Of a DNA stretch of 64,000 nucleotides, positions 8,946 to 20,605 are shown piece after piece. Numbering within the stretch: position 1 is the stretch's first letter; each line of letters starts with the position of its first letter. The DNA is from Clonostachys chloroleuca (Eukaryota > Ascomycota > Sordariomycetes > Hypocreales > Bionectriaceae), in NCBI GenBank assembly GCA_037952775.1, contig JBANAY010000003.1, positions 16,120,001-16,184,000 of the forward strand, in the 5' to 3' direction. The translations under genes were made by a program, and so were the position numbers. Under the pieces are notes generated by a model that was not told the DNA's origin, ran no database searches, and saw only the letters and a program-made list of their open reading frames with translations.

Positions 8946-11900
8946 AGTCCCTCTTCATCTCATGAATGAATGACGGACTGGACGGGCCCGCATTGAATAG
9001 GCATCCAAAGAGCAAGGGCAATGTACCCCTTCGCGGAAAGATCTCGCTCTCTTCGTCCCCTTGCTTTCCTTGGTTCCGACTCGCCGTTTTTGATGGTGGT
9101 GTCCGTTTTTGTTTCAAGCAGATCCGTCACATATATATGTTCTAATGTATATTTGTGGTGCATAAATCACTGTTATTTCTTAATAGACGCGTTTTCGATG
9201 GTTAAAAATCTACCTCACGAGTACATAATCCTTTACCTGAATGAATAAATGAAATGTTCCAAAGCTATATCTGTGAGCGTTGACCCGCTTGTATGTCGTC
9301 TGTCTGTCTGTCCACGTCTAGGTGAAGTCAGTTCAAGAGTGGACTGGCCCACGTGCATAGATTGCCTGGCTTGCATTTGACAGTCAATAGTTCGTCATGA
9401 TCCGTGATAAGTGCACAGGGGGATGGGAGCCACCAAAATATCGAGGAGATTAAATTCGCGCGCGGCGCCTGCATTCCCGTAATTACCTGCTCAACGGCCG
9501 CCGACGGTGTCTGCAGCCACACCTTGTTCTGCTTGACAGCCAAACTATTGAAAGACCAGCAACGCCGTTCCCGAGAGCTTTTTACCCCGGTTTCTGGGCT
9601 TGTCATTGACTGTCGCTGTGGTGGTGCATTGTTGATGTCAATGACATACCCCTGGCGCATTACCTTACCCACAGCACCACTTTCATGTTATTGCAAAAAC
9701 GCCCGCCTGAGAAGATTGTGGCTATGAGAAGAGAAGGACTCTTGGGACACCTCTTCGTATAAGCTAAATTGATGAGGCTGCCTTCATCTCACAATTACAT
9801 GTAAAAATGCAGCGTTCTCCCAACCGTATCCGGATTCGTGTCACGTTGCTTAGAACCATCTCCCAGTCAAGCACAGTGCCTTTTCACAGCCAGCCCCAGA
9901 AAGCTTTTCGACTGCAGAAGTCTACCGCTAACTTACTTGGGCCCTTCCAAGTGTTCAGAAGAGATGGACTGAGAAGAAGTCGATTCTCTGTGACGTAAGC
10001 TCGCGATCATCACAGACTTCTGTTTGAGAGCTTAGCTACTACATCGCTTGAGTCATCACACTATGAGAGTAGCGGGCGGGAAAGGGCAGAGAGGAATGTC
10101 TTCGATGAATTAATTCCATGGCCTACTACTCCCGAATTATTTTTCGTAAACTTTGACGATGATGACGACGAGGTGTACAAGATTTTCTAGACATCTTGTT
10201 CAAATCATTCAGCCTAAGCATGGGAACATTTTTGGCGGTATTCCTCGTCTCGGTCTACCATCTTCATTTGCTTTATGATTTCTCTACGGGAAAAGCATCG
10301 GGACTCAATTGCTCCTGTTATATGGCAGTGTACTGAGGCCTCAGAAACTATTTTCTCTCTATTCTTCACTCCGGGGACAAATGATGACATGATTTCTTGG
10401 CCTTAGTTGGAGCGATACCGTCAAACACATACATGCTGTTTCTCTTTTACTCTCTACACAGACTACTCTTAGGTGCATTCTCAATAGAGCCCTGGCTCAC
10501 GTCGCACTGGATGGTTGACAGTGTACGAATGGAGCGCGAGCTCCCATTGGGTAGATCCCTGACACATCTAGGCCGAAGTCAACCTGTAGCGATGTTGATT
10601 GATGGCTCGGACTTTGAAAATGCTGGCCGCCCTGCATTTTGCTTGCTTGCTCCTTGAAACAATGCTCAGCCTATGCACTTTTGCTCTTTAGGGCGAATCT
10701 TTACCTGACGGCACATTTGTTTTTGGCGTCTTTAATCCCATTTTCTTCAAGAGCACCTGCACAATTTGCAGGAAGTAGACGGGGGAGGATAACTTGTAAT
10801 CTATCCCGATTGAGAGGGATGCTCTTATTTTTGGTTCCTGCTGCTGGATCGGTCATCTACACTCTGAGTCGATCTCATTATACAGCTCGGCCTGAGGCGA
10901 AGCCGCGTATAGTTAACGGCAAGCGTTGCTTTGGAGGGACTCTGATTATTCGATGATGGAATTGCATTTTTAAAGCTGAACAATACTTGGAATGTTTTCG
11001 TCAGGATAAAACTAAAACCGTGGAGAGTTGGGGCGATGCAACTAACACGGCAATGGGCAGTGGTGGGACGTGAAAACCGCACCAAGATTTGAAGCGCCGG
11101 AAGCAGCAGAACGTAACTGACAGGGTAATAATTTAATTGATAGAATCAGACTGGTATTTTGTGTATGGCATAAAGTAACGTAAGGTGAATGTTGAGGTGT
11201 CGTTGATCTGTGCTCTACTTGCTTACCAGGAAGGACTTCGCCACTGGCTTAATTATAACAATGATTCGATCCCCTTGAGGCAGCGTAAGATACAGCGAGA
11301 TTTTATCTCCCACCTATTTCTTTTATACGGGTGTTACTCTCGGTGACTTGGCGCGATACTGGAATATCGAATTGTATGTGGATTTCTGCTCAGTGGCAAA
11401 GTCCATCCAAGTGTCAAGCAGAACCTTCCCCCTAATTTAAGAAACATGCAGTGTACTTCAGAATACTTGATCTACGCTGGTGAAGTCGGATTAAGAGTCG
11501 ACTTTCCCAAGTGGCGATGTCTCTCCAAAGTACTGAGAAACTTGCCTCTGAGTTGAACAAGGAGATCAATAAACAGGTGGAGAAATGAACTCGCTGTAAC
11601 TTCCGATGCATCAAATAGACATTGGGCTTCAGGCCCTCGGAAAAGCACATTAGCCCCAGAGCATTTGAAATCTACTGGGCCACAGCTGTTGAGCATCTGA
11701 ACTAGAGGTAATAGTGAGGAAAGTCTGGCGCTGGTGCTCAAAAGTCGCACTCTGACTGGGCAGTTCTGGCTGTGAAACTCACTACGGGTGGCGAACAGCC
11801 CTACGCGGACTTGAAGTAACCTATCAGGTACGAACAGTACACTGACCACTAAAAAGGATCCGACACAACACCAGGGTGCTGATTGACGTACAACCCATCA

Positions 11901-12483
11901 TTATTACGTGGGTAGTGGTTGTTGAATTCAGGCTTTTCAGGCGATGCTACCCTCTATTTCCAATGTTCTGGAACATCAGGGGCTTCTGATCCGAGAGCAT
12001 CGTCATTCTGTCGCCCACGACAAATGCAACCAATCAATCGGAGGCTGATCCATACAATCTAGTGGAACTCAATGGCGGCAATGCAAAAGGCAGAATTCCC
12101 ATCCTGCGAATTTTGCCGCCATGGAGAAGTATAACAGAAAACAATCACTGCCGCTCGCATACAACCACATCATGTCATGGGATGGAAGAGATGCCATCAT
12201 TTGCACCGTTTGATCGACCGACTCCCTGCAAGGCTACCCTCCTTGCCGCCCAGCCCATCACATCCCACTTGATTGAATCCCCCAAGTGGCTCCACCGACA
12301 TCTGGTGGGGAGCAAAGGGTCCGGCAGAGGTGGATATTGCTGGTCCTGAATCTTGCCAATGAGCGATCCTAGATCTCCGGCCCAAAGACCTGTCCCGAGG
12401 ATCGAGCCTCATCACGGCTTCCGACGTCCTTCAACCTCAACGGCCTCTTTAAACTCTTTCAAGGTGCTGCGGAAGACCAAGTC
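8946..12483. other. Gene-poor 3.5 kb region
   Basis: Only short two-strand ORFs without family motifs (for example minus 9328-9672, plus 10639-10956, minus 11472-11849). The first 200-300 nt are the 3' UTR of the GPI gene; the last few hundred form the promoter of the Fe-ADH-like gene. Nothing else was recognised. Confidence 0.5.
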
Positions 12484-12576
12484 ATGAGCAGTTCCCCCTC
12501 CGTGCCGCCGCCGCCTCCCGTTCACCTTGTCAGCAAGCCCTCGGATACGACAGCGACAACGACAACAACGACAACA

Positions 12577-12620
<44 letters not shown>

Positions 12621-13467
12621 GAGCACCGACCAAACAAACCCAACCAAATCATCCCCGCCATCATCATCGTGCACTCAGATTAGCCCGCCCGTATCCATCT
12701 CGGGTGCGCCTGCCACCGGATCCCCCTCCGTCTCCATCTGCTCAACGTCGTCCACCAACGCCTCCAAGGACAGACCGCCCTCGCCGTCGCTGCCCTCCTT
12801 CTCACCCCGCATCGTCTACGGCCCAGACGCAATCGCCCGCCTACCCAGCGAACTTGGCCGTCTACATCTCGTAACGCCCCTCATCGTCTCCAGTCCGTCC
12901 TGCATTAGCCTGGCCCGCCGCATTCAGGCCCTAATCCCGAACCTCGACTCCCGCATCCTCGACTCGGCCCTCGTCAACGTGCCCCAAAAGATCGTTGACG
13001 ATGCTGTAGCCCGCATCACCGATCGAGACTGTGTTATTAGCATCGGAGGAACATCTGCCATGGCTCTGGCTAGAACTATTGGTGGCAGCAAGGAGATCCC
13101 GCACATCTGCATCCCCACCACGTACAGCGGCTCCGAGATGGGCGGCAACTGCTCAAATGACGCTGCACGCAGGCGCTCCAAGGTCAACAGCCGCCGTCAC
13201 AGCCGCCGTGGCAGCAGGATCAACTCTTCTCCTCGCAGGAACAGAAGTGGCAGCACCAGCCAGAGCGACAGCTCGAGCAGCAGGAAAACCGCCGACATCT
13301 ATAGCAAGAACATGCCGTCCATCATCATCTACGACGAGGAGCTCACCGCCATGAACACATCGTCTCGCTTTTCTGCACCAACCTGCCGCTCAGTGTCGAC
13401 CGCTCGGTCCCGTCGGCCCTCGACTGATGATACGCAGTGGTCTTATATTCACCTGCCTGGTGTCTAA
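12484..13467 (+). CDS. Truncated iron-alcohol-dehydrogenase / maleylacetate-reductase-like protein
   Basis: A 327-codon ORF whose middle resembles the NAD-binding half of Fe-type alcohol dehydrogenases, closest to the maleylacetate reductase branch: RIVYGPDAIARLPSELGRL, SIGGTSAMALARTIGG (dinucleotide loop) and CIPTTYSGSEM. After GSEM a Ser/Arg-rich insert of about 50 residues replaces a short loop, then RKTADIYSKNMPSIIIYDEE rejoins the family. The C-terminal helical domain carrying the iron-ligand histidines is missing. Family-like NLPLSV and VPSALD appear near 13385-13425 in another frame, ending at a TGA. The first 100 residues are low complexity, including about 20 consecutive Thr. It may be a pseudogene, or a shortened protein that lost catalysis. 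The start at 12484 is uncertain because the N-terminus is not conserved. Confidence 0.55.
12548..12619 (+). repeat. (ACG/ACA)n microsatellite encoding poly-Thr
   Basis: A near-perfect trinucleotide run, purest as (ACG)n from about 12577, encodes about 20 threonines in the Fe-ADH-like ORF. Length variation between isolates is expected. Read on the minus strand it gives a spurious poly-Arg ORF. Confidence 0.9.
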
Positions 13468-14735
13468 ATACGACCCAGTTTCAGTCTGTCACACCTGCAC
13501 TCAACCTAAAACAATATAAATATGAGATGGAAAATCCCTTGACGAAGGATAGACGGCAAATACCCTTATTCCCCTATTATCTACTACCCGAAGAAGAAAA
13601 AAAGAACCTGCTTTGCATTTCTGCGAGGCGAGTTTTATCTTTTCGTTATCTTCATTTCTTTTTGCCCTTCCCTTTGTACACACGTCAAAGTACATCGATT
13701 GACGTATCCAACTCAATTACTTGCGCGTGTCTGGCGCCTCGACCTCACCCATCTGCACCACCCCCTTGCTCTATTCCCGAAAACGACTGAAACGGGTTGT
13801 TTAACACGAGATGAGCTCAACAGATCCGTGGGGTTAGAGGCTCTCCTTGAAGAGCAAGCCGGCCAGGTGGCAGCGTTTCCAAACACTGCAGCGGAGCTTA
13901 TTAGAGCCCGCCACCTGGCCAGATTTTATTTTTTTTGCACAATCGATGATTGGCATGATATTTATTACTCAACTTACTTCATTGGTGGGGTGTGTCCTGG
14001 GATGCGACGGAGATGAGAATTCTGCCGAGCAGCCGGCGATGCACACGCACACACCAACGAATGGCGCCTCTGCTGAAGACCAAGCATTCACTGCGAGTCG
14101 AGATATTTGGCGGCATTTGAGATTAGCCTGCCCAACTAGTAGGATACTCGGGAGCGCGATACATGAAGAGCTCGTTCCGGATCAGGAGAGGAGAGACTCT
14201 GGGGAGGGGTGGAAGGCAGGTGTTAGCCTTGTTCTGGAATGGATGGATATATATGGAGGCTATGAATATTGAGGTGAGGCGAGAATGGCGGTATATTGAA
14301 CGCCCTGTCAACTGGTTATATGATACCATTGAGTAGCATGATTATTTACAAGATTTCTGACAACTGTGAATTCCATTGTCCGTGAAGGCCATCACTTGTT
14401 GTGAGAAGTCTATATTACTATCACACTTGAAATAACAGGGAAGTTGCAGTTATACAGAGAGAAACAGCCATTATGTAGCCATGTATTTATCAAGAGTAGA
14501 ATCTCATATATTTGCTAGGAGCCTGATGGCTCAAGCCGCCAACTCGCGATGCGTGGAAGCCCATTTCTGCCACGTCGCTGTCTATTCTTCCTTCCCACTT
14601 TGATCATCTTCTTATATCGTAGCCCTTTTCTCCTCGACAATGCTCATATAACTGACTGTGATTTTCCTTGTTGCGCGTAACTGGGTATCGAAAGTGGTGA
14701 TTTCATATAATGTCCCTATAACGGTCTTCTGTGGT
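13468..14735. other. Intergenic between Fe-ADH-like gene and JIP5
   Basis: No supported gene. I searched it for the missing Fe-ADH C-terminal domain (HHKLCH- or HAE-like motifs) and did not find it. A plus-strand ORF at 13847-14272 has no recognisable features. The part near 14700 is the JIP5 3' UTR. Confidence 0.45.
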
Positions 14736-16112
14736 TTAGTCCATCCCCTCAAATCCCAGGATGCCATGTGCTCCCATAGGTCCCAGACGGTTGCTCTGGG
14801 CTTCCTTTCTCCTCTTGGCCCGCTGCTTCATCGCCTCGACGCCGTCACTATCGCTATCATCGCTATCATCGCTGTCGCTCTCGGCAGCTCGCTTGGCGCC
14901 CCTGGCGTCCTCACTGTCGTCATCGTCGTCGTCATCATCACTATCATCGTCGTCCTCCTCCTCATGGTGGTGACCCTGGAGCTCAGACAGCTCCTCCCAG
15001 ACCTTGACGGTCCGGCCACCGGCACTGATGAGCCTGTTGCCGGCGTCGAAGCCCAGCGACACCACGCCCTCCATGTCGTCGTGGCGGAGCGTCGACGCCG
15101 TGAGCAGCTCCCGCTTCTGGAGGTCCACAATCTTGAGGCCGCCGTCCCCGAGGCCGCAGACGATCTTCTTCCCGAGCCCCATCTCCTCGGGGATCACGCA
15201 GATGGCGTCGACACTCTCGCCGCCGGGTGGGGTCCCCTTCCTCCTCACGCCGTCGACGATGATCCTCTCCTGCTGGTCGTCCCACGACCCCTTATCCCAC
15301 AGGGTGACGACCCCCGTCCCGGAGCCGACGGCCACGACGCCGTTGTTGCGGTTGTTCTTGGGGCCCAGCCCGGGGACGAAGCAGGCGCTCAGCAGCTCGT
15401 CCTCCTGATCCTCGCTGCGGACCAGCACGCCCCTGCGCACGTCGGTGACGGCCAGCGTCGTCCCGCCCGTGCTGACCCACTGCTTGGGGAACCCGCTTGT
15501 GCTCTCCTCCGAGGGCGGGAGCGGCGTCAGGCTGGACACGTAGTCGGAGTGGGGGAAGTGCGTCTGCGCGGGTTTTCTGGACGGGCGGCCGTCCTCGCGG
15601 AGGTCGACGATGTGCAGGGCGCCCGAGTCGGTGGCGAGGAGGAGGGCCTGGGGGTTGAGGACCGAGAGGAGGGTGGGGGCGTCGGCGCGGCTGGTCGAGG
15701 AGGGGATGGCGAGCTTGGAGATGACGGCGCCGGTCTGGGAGTCGAAGTGCTTGACGATGGAGTCGGTGCCGGCAGAGTACATGGCTGCTGGGAGTTAGTG
15801 ATATTTCGTGGTAGAGTGGTAGAGAGACATACCACTGCCGTCGTGGGAGTAGGCCAGGCTACGGCAGCTGCCTTTGTGTCTCCGGGTCTGCCAGACTGTG
15901 TCCACCATTCCCTTCCCATCGCTCATGATGCTCGTGTCGCCGTCGGCGCTGTCATCGTCGGAGCTACCGTTGGCCGTGGGGGGCAGGCGGAAGGTCTCGA
16001 CGTGGCCGCTGGAGAGACCGACCGACAGGAGAGGCTCGGTGGGATGTAACGCGGTCGTGAAGACATCCGCCTGGAGCGGGAGGGTGCAGAGATTCTCGAA
16101 CATCTTCGGCAA
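14736..16112 (-). CDS. JIP5: WD-repeat protein JIP5 (ribosome biogenesis)
   Basis: Two exons, 16112/16103-15833 and 15787-14736, with a 45-nt intron (15832-15788; GTATGT, CTAAC, CAG) that joins in phase. About 440 residues from the MFENL start; an ATG three codons earlier (MPK) is also possible. The N-terminus [20 protein letters not shown] and the C-terminal [10 protein letters not shown] are characteristic of fungal JIP5, a WD40 beta-propeller protein of the nucleus/nucleolus linked to ribosome assembly. Several propeller blades are visible ([51 protein letters not shown]). An acidic Asp/Ser-rich linker ([15 protein letters not shown]) and a basic RRKEAQ segment lie near the C-terminus, as in orthologs. 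Length agrees with the family. Confidence 0.93.
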
Positions 16113-18134
16113 GCTGGGATAGAGGGTGACGGTCGGTTGGGCGAGATAAATGTGTAATCTTGAAGATTTAAGTTTTCCCAGCCTCGCCGATCTTCAATTT
16201 TTTTTTTCGGCGCTCGAGCGTAGGTATCGCAAGTCGGTAAATTATTCAGACCATGGACATGGTAGATTGGGCTTGAAACGATGGTAATTGTCCTATTATG
16301 GGACAGAGATCACGCCAAGCAAGCAAATAACGACAGTGTTTTTTGATACATGGAAATTCTGCATCGACACGTCCATGAAAGGCTGAAGCTTTGGTGGAGC
16401 CTCCGATCCGGCACACTGTGTCAATATTTACAATTCGCACGTGCACTGTGCCCCTGGCCAGAAGCTTTGTGGGACGATTACCATCAGCCATCTCCTTGGA
16501 CGAACTCGAGCAGTCGTGAAGAGAAGAAGAGGAAGAAAATTCTGAGACATCAGGTCCAGTCTGGGCGTCTGTCTGACTTGGGATGTGCGCCTCGAACTTC
16601 TCACGCAACCACATCGCCGTCATGTTCGGCCACAGCCGCTCACGGCGTCCTCCATTGGAGAATGAGCTGAACACTCATCTTTGTCTCCCGTCTCCTGCGT
16701 CGGGATCCGATATCAATCGATGGTCGATATCATGCCTATACCACAGAGTGCCCGATATAGTCATCGGGGAGCTCTCCGCTCCTTGCAATGATCATCCTGC
16801 AGCTCTCTTGCAGATGCTGAAGTGGACGACGGCGAGGCCGATCTGGAGTCTCAGGCTTCGACAACCATGTTTATCATGCATATTGGAGACACATGCTAAT
16901 CAAGAACAGAGAATTTCACGAGGATGAATCTATTGGCGAGCTAGCTGGGATTCACTCATGCTGGCCAAGCTTTTTCCGTACTCCCGTCGGTCGACTCACT
17001 TATCTCATGCAGCATCCCGCCCAGCTGGGTCGATCGATTGATAGTTCCAGATACTCATTTCGTATGCCGGCGAACTCCTACGAGCAAAGTGCTCTCTGAG
17101 GGCTGGCTGGCGGCGTGCACCGGTCTCCAGTACATTCTTGACAGAGATAGCGATGGGTTCCAGCTGAGATTCCCCCACAGCAAACGATAGTGATGGGGCT
17201 TCAGCCGGCTATCTTATCAGAGGCCAGTCGAGAGGGAGGCTCCTTACGATGCGGTTCCATGCCTTGGAGATGCCTGGCAGTTGGCTGCTCTGGGGGGTCG
17301 TCTCACGCGTACGCCCGCGTGGGAGTAATGCAATCGAGTAATATCCAGCTCGTCTTGTGGAGCTGGGGCACATCACCCAGATCCAGCATCCCTTCTCACC
17401 CCAGACCATGCGGGAGCAGGGCTGCCACCCCGAATTGGACGCTTGGGGACTGGGGCTCAGAGATAAGAGAGATGCCCACCGCGGATACCACGCGATTGAC
17501 ACACACTTCTCTGAGAAACCGCGTTAGCGCAGAGCCAAAGTCGGACCAGACTGGGGAGAGTGTGAGGCGCCCCACTGATAAGCTTCGAGTGTGAATAATG
17601 GGAAAATCATTTGCTTCTGGGAGCGATCGCTGGGGGTGCCGGCCGAACGTTATCGCGACTCGTGAACCGCCGGCTGGGCCAGAGTTTGGAATTGCCAAGA
17701 GACTCCGAACCTGATTATTTTATAAAACTCTGCGAGAACGTCACCTCAGACGTGTTGTTTCCGCTCAGCATCATCTCCTCTCATCCGGGGTTGTCAGACC
17801 AGTCCTATAAGTGATCCCCGTTGCAACATACCCCGACAACTTGCTGCGGTAATCATCGTCATACCGCCCTGGCCAATTTGCCATTATCTCCGTTCTGTGA
17901 TCCCTGAAGCTCACCCGCTCACTGTCGCCCTCGCACATATAAACGGAACGCACTTAGGCACACAATCACACTCACACTCCTCCACACCATCTCCGCACGT
18001 GGCTTCAGCAGGTTCGCGGTGTCAACAACCGCCGCGCCATTCCAGCCAGTTCTTCTTAGTTCCCTAATTTGGAATTGAGCCAATTCTGTTAGCGTTTCTA
18101 CACCCCCCTGCAGAACCTCAACCTTATATCTATA
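16113..18134. other. Intergenic; upstream region of the urate permease
   Basis: No supported gene; short ORFs on both strands have no motifs. It holds the JIP5 promoter (a T-run at 16199-16207 on this strand) and the permease promoter with GATA motifs listed below. Confidence 0.5.
17213..17889. promoter_or_regulatory. Candidate GATA-factor (AreA-type) sites upstream of the permease
   Basis: Three HGATAR-like motifs precede the permease: cttatca at 17213-17219, tgataag at 17576-17582 and ttatct at 17884-17889. Purine permeases are classic targets of nitrogen GATA activators. I saw no matching UaY-type dyad. The motif is short, so some sites may be chance. Confidence 0.3.
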
Positions 18135-20024
18135 ATGGACGAGCCTTTGTCAGCCACCCTTCCAGGGGCTCCTGAGAAGAAGCCCATCCTCAAGCGCATT
18201 ATCCGTTCCGTTACCACTCGAGATGGCTTGGTAGGCGACTATGATTATGCCGCTCTGTTCCGGCCAAACCTCCCCTTCATGGGACGCAAGGGCGTTAGCA
18301 CGGCTTCGCCCTTCTTTGGTCTTAATGATAATATGCCCGTGTTCCTTGCCATGCTGCTGGGTTTCCAGCACGCATTGGCCATGCTGGCAGGTGTCATCAC
18401 GCCGCCTCTGCTTCTCGCTGGATCATCCGGAGCAAACCTGAGCCAAGACCAGCAGCAGTACTTAGTGTCTACCGCCTTACTGGTCTCTGGCATCCTGTCT
18501 GCGGTACAGATTACTCGTTTCCATATCTGGAAAACTCCGTAAGCTACCAAACTTCACAATGCTTCTCCGTTGTGCCCTCTCTTGAATACACAAACTAATG
18601 GATGTAGTTACTATATCGGCACTGGTTTACTCTCAGTGGTTGGTGTCTCTTTCACAATCATTAACATTGGTCAAGGAGCGCTGTCCCAGATGTACGCCAA
18701 TGGTTTCTGTCCGACAGACTCAGCCACTGGAGCCAAGCTCCCTTGCCCTGAAGGATACGGTGCCCTCCTCGGTACCTGCGCTGTCTGTGCCCTTGTCGAA
18801 ATCCTCATGGCCTTCATCCCGCCTCGCGTGTTGCTGCGCATGTTCCCTCCCATCGTCACCGGCCCCACCGTCATGCTCATCGGTGTCAAGCTCATCCAGA
18901 GCGGATTCAACAACTGGATGGGTGGAACTGGTCCCTGCTCCAGTGCCGATACAGCTGTCGGCATCTTCGCCAAGTGCCCCACCATCAACGCTCCTCATGC
19001 TCTTCCCTGGGGTTCGCCTGAGTATCTTGGTTTGGGATTCTCCGTCTTTGTCACCATCATTCTCTGCGAACGATTCGGCTCCCCCATCATGAAGTCTACT
19101 TCTGTCGTCGTTGGCCTCCTCGTTGGCTGCATCATTGCCGCTGCCACTGGCTACTTTGATCGTTCCAGCATTGACCGTGCTCCTGTTGCCTCCTTCATCT
19201 GGGTCAAGACATTCCCTCTCAGTGTTTATGGGCCTCTGGTCTTGCCCATCATTGCTGTCTATATCATTCTTGCCACCGAAGCTATTGGCGATATCACGGC
19301 CACCTGTGATGTGTCGCGCCTCGAAGTCGACGGCAAGGTCTACGAATCTCGCATCCAGGGTGGTATCCTCGCTGACGGTATCGCCGGCTGCTTGGCGGCT
19401 CTCATGACCATGACTCCCATGTCTTGCTTTGCTCAAAACAACGGTGTCATTGCCCTCACTCGCTGCGCCAATCGCAAGGCTGGTTACATGTGCTGCTTCT
19501 TCCTCATCATCATGGGAATCTTTGCCAAGTTTGCTGCTTCCCTCGTCGCGATTCCCTCCCCAGTCCTCGGCGGAATGACCACGTTCCTCTTCTGCGCTGT
19601 TGCCGTCTCCGGCATGGCCATTATTGCTCGACCCCGCAACCCCTTCAACCGCCGATCTCGATTTATTCTCACGGCCGGTCTCGCTCTTGGATACAGTGCG
19701 ACCCTTGTCCCCAAGTACTTCAACAAGATCTTCTCCTATAAGGGCGACAACAAGTCTCTTTCCGGATTCCTCGATGCCATCTCGCTCATCATGTCGACTG
19801 GCTTCGCCGTCTGCGCTGTTACCTGCATGATTCTTAACCTCATCTTGCCTGAGGAGACTGATGACGATGCCCTTAGCGTGACTAATGTCGAGGCTGTCAC
19901 CGCCACCACTACCGACACTGTACCTGCCCGCAAGGAGGAGTCTTCTCCCCGCACCCATAGCGATGAGATCAACACTGCTGGCGGAAGCTCGAGCGCTAGC
20001 ATCAAGGCTGAGAAGCAGACTTGA
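18135..20024 (+). CDS. Uric acid-xanthine permease (NCS2/NAT family)
   Basis: Two exons, 18135-18538 and 18608-20024, with a 69-nt intron (GTAAGC...TAG) joining TP to YYIG in phase; 606 residues. A plasma-membrane proton symporter for uric acid and xanthine, feeding purine catabolism for nitrogen. Seen: the TM1 QH motif (GFQHALAM, Q78-H79), the conserved TEAIGDITA region in TM8 and the NAT signature QNNGVIALTR near residue 410, which in Aspergillus UapA defines substrate binding. About twelve or more hydrophobic spans are visible, with a hydrophilic N-terminus and a Thr/Ser/Glu-rich C-terminal tail after DDDALS, consistent with endocytic control. It resembles UapA/UapC rather than the AzgA family. 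Which of the two it is orthologous to cannot be decided from motifs. Confidence 0.95.
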
Positions 20025-20605
20025 GTGTGATGTTGGATTCGTTTGGTTTAATCCTGGCAAACTGCGAGACTTGTTCTGAGTTTTCGTTCATAGGTGAAAA
20101 TGTATGTGTAATGATACCCGAAACAAATAATACTTTTACCTTCTATATCTCTTCTTCTGTAACGTGAAATGAAGTGAAGTCAAAATCACATGGCATTGTA
20201 ATCAAAATGCCCGTGGCAGGAATAAGCTTCACTGGCCACACACCCTGTGCATGGTATGACTCGGCAGTATTCCTTTCTGATTAGTGCTTCCCTCCTAATT
20301 GACAACCTTGGATGAGAGTTGGTGCACCTAACTAACCCTTAGAGCTCTCCAATTGTTGGAGAGCTAAGACGTCAGTGGCTCCTTATTATCAGCTCTTCAT
20401 TCCACTCATCGCGAAGGCTATCTACAATCATCATCTCCCAACCCATATCATTCCACCATATACCAAATTAACCCAATTCTGTAAATCAGTGGTAGTTTTA
20501 TTAATTCATGCTGGCCGACTCTAACTCCAGGAAACGAGAGACAGAAAACCTCCAGTCGACCCCTGTCCTCTACTTTCTGTCGCCTCCTACATCGTCTCAG
20601 CAGCG
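20025..20605. other. Intergenic
   Basis: Permease 3' UTR (AT-rich, 20030-20160) and promoter of the phosphatase-like gene. No ORF of note. An imperfect hairpin around 20340-20365 (agagctctccaattgttgga followed by gagct) is the only structure seen. Confidence 0.45.

Noticed and set aside
12412..12633. Minus-strand poly-Arg ORF
   Set aside because: Product of reading the ACG microsatellite backwards.
13847..14272. Plus-strand ORF downstream of the Fe-ADH-like gene, as its missing C-terminal domain
   Set aside because: No iron-ligand His motifs and no similarity to the expected domain.
14658..16049. 463-codon plus-strand ORF over JIP5
   Set aside because: Antisense shadow of a GC-rich WD-repeat gene; the sense strand has family motifs and a splice.
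16246..16674. 142-codon minus-strand ORF upstream of JIP5
   Set aside because: No motif; lies in the promoter region.
18720..20060. 446-codon minus-strand ORF over the urate permease
   Set aside because: Antisense shadow; hydrophilic low-complexity translation without motifs.
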